Below are positions 38,101 through 50,100 of a DNA stretch of 64,000 bases, piece by piece. Both the position numbers and the translations under genes were made by a program. How positions within the stretch are numbered: position 1 is the first letter of the stretch; each line of letters opens with the position of its first letter. The notes under the pieces are model-generated. The model was not told the DNA's origin. It ran no database searches and was given only the letters and a program-made list of their open reading frames with translations. This stretch comes from Aurelia coerulea (lineage: Eukaryota; Cnidaria; Scyphozoa; Semaeostomeae; Ulmaridae), in assembly GCA_039566865.1 (NCBI GenBank), contig CM076954.1, positions 15,028,001 through 15,092,000 on the forward strand, written 5' to 3'.

Positions 38101-41100
38101 GTAGCAGACAATCAGTCTAGTGTTTGATTGTGAAAAATAACTCCATTTACTGTATATATCAAAATTTAAGGCAGCTATCATTTTCTTGATTGATTTTCAA
38201 CCCCTCCCAAACTGAGAACATTCAGCTAAAGCAAATTCCACTTAAAATGGATATCACTTTCAGCATCATGTGGTTCAGTTCAAAACCCTCAAATAATTTT
38301 TGGTTACTGAAACAATCAAGGGAGTTATTTTCATGATCAAACATTGTAATTATTGACATTGTGAATTGATATGGACACAAGATATGATTTTCATATACCT
38401 CAAAGGGAAGCCAATAATCAATTTGGAAAAACAAGGAAAACAAAGATAGTAGTTTCTAAGGGCTTTTCCTGAGAATTTTGGAAGGCTTTCAAATTAATGA
38501 CTGCAAGACTTCTTCAAATTTATTCAAATTCTTTTCATGTTAAAGGGCACATGGCTTATGCTGTTGTGGCAGACAATAAGTGTTGTGTTTGATTGTGAAA
38601 AATAACTCCATTTACTGTATATATCAAAAATTTAAGGCATCTATCATTTTCTTGAATGACTTTCAACCCCTCCCAAACTGAGAACATTCAGCCAAAGCAA
38701 ATTCCACTTAAAATGGATATCACTTTCAGCATCATGTGGTTCAGTTCAAAACCCTCAAATAATTTTTGGTTAAGTGAAACAATCAAGGGAGTTATTTTCA
38801 TGATCAAACATTGTAATCATTGACAAAATGGGAATTGATATGATTTTCACAAGATAAGATTTTCATATAGGTCAAAGTGAAGCCAATAACCAATTTGGAA
38901 AAAAAAGGAAAACAAAGACAGTAGTTTCTAAGGCCTTTTCCTAAGAATGTTGGAAGGTTCTCAAATTACTGACTGCAAGACTTCTTCAAATTTGTTGAAA
39001 ATTCTTTTCATGTTAAAGGGCACATGGCTTATGCTGCTGTGGCAGACAATAAGTGTTGTGTTTGATTGCGAAAAATAACTCCATTTACTGTATATATCAA
39101 AAATTTAAGGCATCTATCATTTTCTTGAATGACTTTCAACCCCTCCCAAACTGAGAACATTCAGCCAAAGCAAATTCCACTTAAAATGGATATCACTTTC
39201 AGCATCATGTGGTTCAGTTCAAAACCCTCAAATAATTTTTGGTTAAGTGAAACAATCAAGGGAGTTATTTTCATGATCAAACATTGTAATCATTGACAAA
39301 ATGGGAATTGATATGATTTTCACAAGATAAGATTTTCATATAGGTCAAAGTGAAGCCAATAACCAATTTGGAAAAAAAAGGAAAACAAAGACAGTAGTTT
39401 CTAAGGCCTTTTCCTAAGAATGTTGGAAGGTTCTCAAATTACTGACTGCAAGACTTCTTCAAATTTGTTGAAAATTCTTTTCATGTTAAAGGGCACATGG
39501 CTTATGCTGCTGTGGCAGACAATAAGTGTTGTGTTTGATTGCGAAAAATAAAGACAGTTGCTTCTTAAACATAATGAATGAATGACAGACAGACAAGACT
39601 TTCTTCAGTATAGCTTTAAAAATGTTTGTAAACCTAAGGCTTTCCATTTCTGCGCTCATTATGATGTACAGAAACAGGAGCAAATGCTTATGGTTCATGA
39701 CCATTTGTAATCAAATATGTTCATTCTTGCCTCATGTTGCTTTACTTAGGCCTAATTTCTGGGATCTTCCCATATCCCTTCTGTGTTACGCCAGTTCACA
39801 ATTCTGGGAAAATGAGCCGCATGCATTATTGATTTTAAGTGTGCGAAAGCAATTTCGGGAAGAAAATTAAGTAATCTTTTCTTGCAATTAATACAATACT
39901 AGTTTCCTCCCCAAAAAGCTGTGTGCACACAGCACAAAATTTTGGGTAGGGGGGGGGGGGGGGGGGTTCTTGGCAAAATTTTGGGTAGGGGTCTGCCGCG
40001 AGAATATCCAAAATGGTACCGTATCCAAGATGGTACCGTTGGCTACACTAACTTTTAAGAAAATGGTACCCTTGGCTAGACCAATTTGACCATTCTCTGG
40101 ACCAATTTTTACGAAAATGGTACCCTTGGCTAGACCAATTTTGACCATTTCCTGCACCAATATTGTCAAATTTGTACCAAATATCATATCATGACCGTTC
40201 GCTAGACCAATATTATCAAAATGATACTCTTGGCTATACCGTTGCTGGCCAAAACTGCAAAAAAGTATACCCTTGGCTAGACTAGAACTAGAAGTCCGAA
40301 AAAGTATAACCCTTCATCACGGCACATCCCCAGGTACCTTTACTATGGAAGAACCCGTGGTGCGCAGAAGTTGCGCAGATAACTTTGGAAAATGTGAACT
40401 GGTGCAATAGGTGAAAAACATTTTCTCAATTACAGCGCAAAAGCAACATTGGCGAAGAGAACGATAAATGACTTCTAAATGCAATAGCTTACCCTGGAGA
40501 GTATAAAATGCTTCGGGCTCATCTTCTTTGATTTTTTCAATAGCATCCAATGACCTCATGTTCATAGAATAATTTAAACTGCTTTCACCATCTATCAATG
40601 AAAAGAGACACAATGATGCGTAATTTTATGCTGTCCAGCTAGGGCGCTATATCTATGGCGGGGGGGGGGGGTACTGCACATATCTTGGGTATCAATTTTG
40701 GCAATGTTGGTATAAGAAACAGTATCAATTTTTGCGATTTTGGTATAAGTACAAGGTCGGGTGAACTTTTCGGAAAATTGGTGTAAGGTTGGGTATACTT
40801 TTTTGGAAAATTGATAAAGGTACAGGTATGTTTTTGAAGCTTTGATGGCATGTCCCCAACCAAAACCTAGTCAAGTACCCCCCCCCCCCCCTCGGTATCT
40901 ATGCTGTATGGGTCACTTTGATACATCAAGTGTAACTCAGAAAACAGTCAGTAGCCAAATAAATAGATATCACCTTGCTCAGCATCAAATAATCCCTTAA
41001 ATAAAACAAAGCGCTCGCATGAAAAATTTCAGGATTATCTCAATAAAAGGACAGCAATATGCTTGGGGCCAAGGGATTCAATTGAATAACGAGTTTTGTG

Positions 41101-44100
41101 GGGAATAACAAAAAGAGTTAGGTTTAAAAAATGCGAAACATAGGCCACGCGCCACGAGACGCCAGGCGGGACAGTCAGCGGGATCCGATGATGTAGCCTT
41201 GTATTTGTGAAGTTCATCTCTGATCACATGAAAACAGACTGATCACATGAAAGAAGACAGACCCCCAGCGGAGAATCGCTATTTACCATGACTCAATGCC
41301 TTTAATTCAAGATCCTTTTTGATTACAAAGTCCAACTTTGTAATCTAAGAAGGGGCTTCGATGTCAGGCTGTCAGAAAGTAAGTAACCCACTTCCGTGAC
41401 GCTCGTTAAAGCGATTGATTAACGTTTTATCTCTGCTAATTGGCACTGGAATAAAGAAAGCGCACATAAAGCGCATACAAGACAGAAGTTTCCCGCGATC
41501 CTATAGCAACATTTGACGTCGGCTTATATCATGTTAGACAGATTTGACACCATAAGATGGATAAATTACCATGATGTTTACCCTGGCACAACAACAAATT
41601 TACCCAGAATTGGCACGTTCTTGACTTCATTAACAGCTTAATTATGTCAAAACAATCGTTTTCTAGAACGAACGAATCATTAGCCACTTATTGATAGTAC
41701 TCATTATGCAAATAAGTCAACTTTAGAGGATGATGTAACTGATGGCCTGCACAGAGGCTAGCATTCGCAGCATCACCGAAGATAGAAGGATCCCCCTCCT
41801 ACGCAGCTACAGAAAGGTGCAGAATCCCAGCAAACAATGGACCTTTTAGCTATTCTAAATTGTTGGGGATACGAACAGGCTAAGTTGCGAGCCTCAAGGA
41901 ATCCCCCAAAAAGGGCTCCAGATCGCAGGCGCAGTACTGATTTACTTCACTTACGTAATATGCAAATTAGCTTGATCGTTGAGAACAAGGGAAGAAACAA
42001 AAGCAGCGATGCGCATGACGACGTGAGCCCCAACATCGATTCGCTCTCAACAAAGCTGAAACACAATGTATCAAAACAATAGGGTCAGCACTTCATCTCC
42101 CCAACAATAAAGGAGCCTGGATCGAACGTTATTTTTATACATTTTTATACGTTACGTTCGATCGAGTGGCGTTAGAGCTTCTATCACTATTGTGCACATT
42201 CGAAAATTCTACAAAGTGTAGCAAAAGTTTGTTCGATTCTGATTCTTTCCTGAATAGCTAAAAGGTCTATGGCGCCATTGACTGGGGGGAAGGCACGAGA
42301 TCACACTGAACCAAAACATCTTCATGCATATCATTCTGCACAGAGGTTATCTTCGTGACTGCTTGTCTCAAATTAGATGCCCGCGAATAGCAACAATTGA
42401 AACGTTCTGTAGGGTTCTGCATAAGTATTTTTGCGTTATCGTAAATCTCACATGACATCTCATTTGACACAGATGCACCAATAGTTTCGTGCACGAACTA
42501 TTTGTAATGTAAGTGAACAGATATCAAAAATTGAAATACATTTGTTTTGCGACGACGAACATATTTGAACTTTTTGGCGCGCAAACTTTGCTGGAAAGCA
42601 ACAAGCCAACAATAAATAAGTTTACACTCAAATATATCTAAAATTTACAAGATTTACCAACTTGCGAAACGTGCAAGCTTATGTTACAACGTAAATGTAG
42701 CTTCCATGAGTTTTCCACATGATTTTCTCACTCGGGGCTTCACTTGTAACACTAACAGCCGCTTGTTTAGACCAAGGCCATGCATGATGGCCAACCATAT
42801 TTTCAAGCTTAACATGGCATGGCAAAACATTCCAACCGATTCTAACAACACAAAACAAACTTTGACGACATACACATAGGCGAATAAAATTTACCTTCAA
42901 GAGCTTTTATCCACTGGACGAATTTCACCTTTAGCTTCAGTTGCAAGCGGCACAGCGACGGTTGACGGTTGAATTCCTTCAAGCAGCGATTGAATCGTCT
43001 TCTCGGACAAAAGACTTATTTGCATAAAGCGCGCCAAATCCCAAAATGCTCAGTAAATTGACAAAAATTGACGAAAATTGACAGAGGGCTTTTCTGGTGA
43101 ATCTACCCAAAATAGTTTTTCACTCCAATGTTTCTGAAATCGAATGATGGCGAACAACTTGCGATGCTCGATATGTTTGGTTTTCTTGGCTTTAACTTTG
43201 AACTTTGAAAAGAAAGGGCTGATAAGGCATATCTCTATCATGCATGGAAATCAACTAAATTTTATTGTAGTCTGTAGCGTGAACAACTGCCCACAGCCTA
43301 GGCTACCCACAACCGTGTCAGAAAATGAATTCCTTTCCTTGCGATACCATATTCGCTATTAACAATGGAATGATGTTTCTTATAAAAAATGTATTTCAAA
43401 ATGTAAATACCATCCTTAAAGGAAGGCCTCGTTTGATAAGGTATGGTATGTCCATGAGATGTAAATTTTCAAAGATTTAGTAACTTTTCTTGAAACAAGA
43501 AAATATCCCATGTCTTTTCTCTTGATGAGATATTTAATCTCAAAATAAGATTTGTTTCTTGAAATAAGATCTGAATCTTACAAAGCTGCTTATGCTTATC
43601 TTGGCAAGAAAACATATCTTAAAGCAAGAAAATAAATCTTAAAACAAGAAAATTATTCTGCGAGAGAATTTTCTATTTTCTTGTTGAGAAAAAATATCTT
43701 GAAACAAGAAAACGAATCTTAAATAAAGAAAAACTTTCTTGATGAGAATTTTGGAATTTGCAGTGTACCTCATATTTTGCGGCTTCAATATACAATTTTA
43801 CGAGTCAGATACCTAAATTCGACACAGTTTATCCTAAACCATATCAATTGGAAAATCTTTTGTATCTGTTGGAATTTGATATAAGTGGGGGGGGGGGGCT
43901 TAAATAGATTTTCATATGAGAAATAAATAAAGTTAGTCTTATCTGATAGATCTGGTTTTAGTGGACACCAAAGACAATACTGTCAATAACATAATGCAAA
44001 AGATTTGATCTAAATAGGTATAACTGATTTTGAAATATTTAGGTCCAAAACGTAAAATGAGGGTAATTTCGCAAAGTTTACAATCAATTTTTTAAGTGTC

Positions 44101-47100
44101 AAAAGTGGTTGTTACAGATCTATGGACAAGTCAGTGTTTCAAAACTTTCCTGCAGCATATGATTCTCCTTCTCTATCTGCAAAAATGTCATTACAGTCCT
44201 TATTTAACTCCCCTGGGCTGTTTTCTTCTCATTTTTGTGTCATTTTTTTGATCACCCATACGCAAACGAACTCTTTTTCTTTTCCGGAAATGCTTCTGTT
44301 GCTCTTACATCAAGAAGAGCCATATGTATCAATCATCACATTTGTAATTGTTTGCTGTACCATCATTCATTCATGCCATAAACAACACTGCAATCTCCAC
44401 CATCTTAAACATTTCAAAATATTACAGATATCACAAGAGACTTCCATTGTTGTTATGACAAAATCCAAAACTTCCTGGAGATAAATCAACTTTTGATTTG
44501 ATAGTCATAGATGAATTGCATGCATCTATTGCATGCAGGTTCTGCCATTTTGCAGATTTATTGAGAAGTGCTTGCAGCTTGGAAGATGAATAAATAAATT
44601 GAAATCATTCTCTATCAAGATCCAGTTGCTCAGGTATCATTCCATTTCAATCCCTGGATTCTCAATCATCAATAAAAGGCTTAGGCCCATCAAGCTGTCA
44701 AGCACGATGGCCTAATCTTCTCGACTATCTGGACGTGCATCAGCAGTTCCCTGTTGATTCTCTGAAATGCCAAGCTGATCCTTTACACTTTCATCGGAAT
44801 CAACTATTCCAGAACTCTTTGCAAAACGATTTCCATGATTTTGATATTTGAATTCTCAACATTTTGAAATTATATGGTGAAGTTCACAGCAAGAGCAGCA
44901 AGACTTAATAGAGAGGGGGTTTATTTAATTTTTTGGCGCAGAGGTGGCTCATGGTACTTGTTTTTGAAATGTTATCCAGTATCCATGAAACTTTTTAGCT
45001 TTGTCCTAACTTTTCAGCTAAATTTCTTCAATAAAAGTACCGCTTATAAGAAACAGTAGGCTCAATTTTTCAAAAGTTAAGAAACAACCCTACCTGAATT
45101 TAAAAAGCTAAGAAACTTTTGTAACTTGCAGTTTTAATTTTCCCATCGCACTCAAAAGTGTTTTGACACTGTACAGTACAGTGACTACAGTTATAGCAAC
45201 TGTTTGGAAATTATTTTCAGTGCGAATTATGTTATTTACTTGTTTTGAGATTTTACGTTTATGTTTTGAGAGAATGTGATTTGGGAGCCCTCTTGGCAAA
45301 ACTAAGTTAACTCTACATTTCCGGCGTTACAAATACAAGAACACGAGAGAAACTTTTGGTAGGTAGCAAAATGGCCCAAAATTTTAAGAAACTGCCTACC
45401 AGCACCGGACCTTAGTTTCTTACAAAAAAATACGTGTAAACATCTCAGAGTTTCTTATAAAAATTTGTGCACAGTAACCCAAATACTACTACTAAAAGAG
45501 CAATTTCTGCTCATGATTTGATTATAGTGTAACTCTTGGTTCAAAGGGCAATCCTCGATAAACTTTGATATTTGTGAGAATTTATGACAAGAAACTCAAT
45601 AAGAAATCTTTATCATTCATTTGAATTAGGCCAAAATTAAGAAACCCTATTACAAATTTCAGAGCGAAGTTTCTTATCAAAAATGAGTATAACATAAAAG
45701 TATTGTACTTTAGAGACAGCAGGAAAATTAATCTAAAAAGGGCACTCGCTGCCCCCATATTGCCTCCGTTCCGTACCATCAGGGGAACGCTCCGCCGCCC
45801 TCAAGGGTAGCTATGTTTCTGTAGACTAGACCCCGAGACTAGACTACAGTGGGGCAGGCAGTTTTCATGCAGATTTGGGCTAGCACAGTCCTGTGAAGCT
45901 TTACAAGAACTCTTCGTTTCTTGTGATTGGTGGGTCAACCATAACCACTGTTCTAGGAAGAGCATTAGTTTTGCAACGTCAAGATATTTAGCACGATGCG
46001 GAACGTTGCGTCACCATTTTGTGTTGTTTCTCTTCTCACTAAAAAGTGATTGCCAAGAAGCAAATCTACACGGAATTATGTAATTAGCCGAGGGGTGTAT
46101 CACTCTTCCGAAATGGCGTACGAGATTTTTAAAACGATAGGATTTTACGGATTCTTCACAGATTGTTCTTGAAAACAAAAGGATTTTTGCTGAAGGTGTA
46201 CGAGATTCTTACAGAATGATACGCCGTTCGTAAATAGTAATTACAATGAAGTTACGTATCTGAACTTGCCAAGCCCTGAATTTTTGTAAATATTGATCTT
46301 GAACAGAGAGAAAACGACTTGTTTTGCAAATGAAAGAGATGGTGAAGTGAACAGGCTTTGAAAGTTGACCTGGAATGACAGGAATAGGATGTCATGCCTC
46401 AGCTCAAATTACAATTACGTATCGTCACGAACTGTCCGGGATTTGTCCGCTTTGTTTCGTGACTGCAACAGTAGGATTACAGAGGGAGGACCAAACGAAA
46501 CGTTTGAAAGCCGTTTATGTTAGACTTTGCTAACTGAAATTCAGAAGTCGAAACTTTTCACGAGGTCTGGTTTGTATTTGAAGAGTGATTAGTGTCTTGC
46601 TAAATATTTTATGACTCATCGCAAGCAGATCTCGTTACAAGTTGAAATTTGGCGCGACAACTTCATCACAAGATGTACAAAATGAAGAGGCCCTCGGCTG
46701 CTCGTTATGGTTGGGAAAAGGCATTACTCATAGCATTGGAATTGGTCATACTGCAAATGATGCTTTGGTAAGGCATGAAGGGTTTTACTGTCGGTACTGT
46801 CGTAGAACTTTCGAAAGCAACACACTGAATGAACACAGACTTTGGCCTATTGCTGATAATGAAAATGAAAACCGCTAATCTTGTTGTTTCAATTTTCCAG
46901 GGATTCAAGTCTTTTATCTTCTGAGAGAATCCTTGAAGTTTTACTACGATCTACAGTCCTTATCAACGGAGATGAACCCTTCTATCTTTATTTTGAACCA
47001 TCTCAAAGATTTTTTGCCGATCTTACAAACTACAAACGGTCGCAAGAAAGTATATGTCTTTATTATGTCTATGAAAATTCCAGTATCTTCTGAAAAGCAG

Positions 47101-50100
47101 CAAGGAAGTTTTTACTTCAAAATGCTAGGGGTGAATGCTGTCTAGGGAGAATCCGAACATTTGCTGTTTGGAGCAATGTTTCGAGCAATAAGTAACCCCT
47201 AGCATTTAGGCCTATAAAATTTTTAAATAAAAAAGCGCGTAGTATTGTCTGGGGAAACATTTCGCTTTTAATGATCCATATTACAATGGAGAACAATGGA
47301 ATGCCGCTTAAAATCACATTACAAAACCCACAAAACCATTTGTGATTTTGCCAAGAATCTCTTTTCTATTTCCTATTCCCAATACACGGAAGTATTAGTT
47401 AGGCCCACTCTCTCTGATGAAACTTTCCTGTTTTTCAATGGAAAACAAAACAGTTAGCGGGTGTTAACATCAATAACGACTGGTTGATTTCATTAATTTA
47501 TTCAAACGACCCTTAGAAATATTCAATAAGGAAATGTGCTGCCTCGCGTTTGAATATCAGAATCACCGGCGGCAGGTCCTATTCCATGGTTGCTGTGGTT
47601 TTATGTTTGTTGATATTTGAGAAGGAATCACCATTCATCTGTGGTCATCCCCATCATCACTTGAGCTCTTGTGGCTCATCAGTGGGAAAGGATTGGATCC
47701 AAGTCTCCTTCAAAGAAGCTGATTACCATAGCGGTCAGTCAATGAGACAAAGGATCAACAAACAATCCGAATCTGTCAACGGGCTGCCCCTACCCCAGGG
47801 GGGGGGACATAACAATTTGAGGATGTGGGTATGACTGCATCCCCATATGGGTGGGTTTTTGGGCCCAAAATTCTCTTAACAAGGGTCATTTTCTTGGCAG
47901 ATTTCCTTAAAGAGACCGTACAAAATCAGGCTAAACACATCTGAAGCCTGTTGCTTAGAATCCAGCTGTATCCGGCTGTATCTACATAATCCTTGATAGT
48001 ATGAAAAGAGTGATTGCATCGGCTTATTCTACACAGTTCAAACCGAATAGAAAATATTATTATTTGCAATGTATCTGCTGCTATTTTTCAGCATTAGGGA
48101 GAGAAAGTCATGGTTTTTTGGGAGTTTAGCTTGTACAGTTTTGGAAGTTTAGCTTAGAATTCATGATGGTGGGTACAAACGCAAAGTTTGGCAATAAATA
48201 AGAATTGGGTAGCTTTCTGAAAAATGGGTTTCAGGCCCCCATCCATCCACAAGTCAATTAACCTCGTGCTGGATGATTTCAGTGTCTTCAGAAGAGCTGA
48301 TTATTCACTTAAGTCCCTGGGGGCTTATTTGTACAAATTAAGTTTTTGATGATGGCTTATTTGAGGTGGGGGCTTGTTTGGGGGAGGGGTTTATTAGATA
48401 GCATGGCAGATGATTGATAATACATGCTGAAACATTGGGAGAACCATAAGGGACTTGCCAATCTTGAACTTAAATTTACAGGAGATGATCTTGTAAAAAA
48501 TCTTTTACTTTAACATTTAAACGTGATATAAGTATCTGGAGGCTTAGTGGATCCTTAGAGGTAAGCACACTGCCTTGTAAAGGAGATGGCCAAGTCACAC
48601 ACATTTGGTTATAATCCTGTATTTTTTGTTTCAGGAATGGATACATCTGCATGTGTCAACCTGGCACAAATGGAACCAACTGTCAGAATGACATAAACGA
48701 ATGTGCAACCAAACCCTGTATGAACAATGCTACTTGCCACGATTTTTTGAATGGGTATAATTGCACATGTCTGCCTGGCTTTTCAGGTAAGCTTTTAAGA
48801 TAAAATGTCTCCCCAGGCATATTTATTTTGAGCGGCTGCTGAGGAGAAGAGAGGAGGTTATCAACAAAGTCAAATACTTTCCAAAATCATCGTACAACTT
48901 TGCAAGTGCAGCACACAAATTCAACAACACACAAATTTGAATTATCATAGTTCAAGGAATCAGGGACGTAGGAAGCATCTCCAACTTGAGGGGGCACGAC
49001 ACTTCAAGGGCACCTTTTTCATTAAACTAAAGGGGCACTTCCTGGAAATTAAAGGGCACTTCTTTGTTTATTGCAAAATCTTGGGGGGGGGCACATGCCC
49101 CCAGTGCCCCCCCGGTTCCTACGTCTCTGCAAGGAATGGAAAATCGTTAGTAGCCATTTGCATTTCATATAAGCTTGGGGGAGGGGGGGGGGGCTCGATA
49201 GACAGGGGAGACTTATTTTAAATTTTGGAAGAGAATGGCTTGTTAGCGAGGTAGCTTAGATGGAGAGCTAGGTGGAGCTTTGTCGGTGCCCATGGCATTA
49301 TGAAAAAAATACAACGGTGGATGGGGCAACAAAAAAAGCATTTTTGTTCACGCAATTTTGGTAATGTTATCTAGAATGGCTGTTCGACATTTCCACATGA
49401 AAAGTCCCCCTAAATGAGCAAGATTCATTACTTTTTTGCTCCATAGCAGCAGAAAAAACTCCTTTTGTTTCTTTCGAAACTCAAAAACAGAATAGATTAA
49501 AAACAGAATTAGTAGTTTATCAAGAAAACCTTGTTAGAGCAAAATATATGCAAATCTGCATGTTTTTCTTGTATACGCAAATCTGCATGTACGTGCACAT
49601 CTGCACGTGCTATAAATCTCATACACCAAGATGTATTGATCTTGTATTGACAAACCGAAACAGGAGCGTGCAACAAACTACCACAGTTGAAACTGATATA
49701 TCAGATTTCCATAAAATGGTTGTTACTATCCTTAAAACTACTTTCCCCAAACAAGGACCTACGGTAATCAACTATAGAAATTATAGAAAATATAATGAAA
49801 TTGCTTTCAGGAATGATCTTCGAGAGGAATTAGGGAAAATAGAGCCATTGGACTTGAATTACAGTTCATTTGAAACTACTTTTGATAGAGTTTTAGATAA
49901 ACATGCTCCTGTTAAGAAAAAATATGTCCGGGCAAACGATAAACCATTTATGACTCGTGCTCTGCGTAAAGCGGCCATGCTACGTTCTAGATTACGTAAT
50001 AAATTCAACGAAGATCGAACTGCTGAAAATTGGAACAAATTTCGCAAGCAACGAAACTCTTGTGTTAAGTTATTTCAGAAGGAAAAAAGAAATTATTACA

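Larger units (their letters stand above)
33297..48634 (+). other. Crumbs intron 8 (15.3 kb repeat sink)
   Basis: This is by far the longest intron. It holds short-motif arrays, the second TTACCTTAGTCC element, an antisense gene relic, a 0.45-kb satellite, two G-tract elements and several MITEs, listed separately. No clear feature was found in 33300-34390, 41000-41830, 44000-45000 and 45700-48300 apart from decayed fragments. Confidence 0.7.

Noticed and set aside
34540..39540. CRISPR array or regulated repeat array
   Set aside because: Unit sizes, AT-rich motif drift and the eukaryotic intron context fit satellites and decayed elements. There are no uniform short repeats with unique spacers.
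46642..46878. Possible zinc-finger-like ORF (CRYCRRTF..H)
   Set aside because: It has one partial C..C..H pattern in a 78-codon ORF. The second histidine spacing does not fit a C2H2 finger and there are no neighbouring fingers.
47550..47834. Possible small gene in intron 8
   Set aside because: There is no recognisable domain, the composition is low-complexity near its end (G run), and there are no splice or promoter signals.
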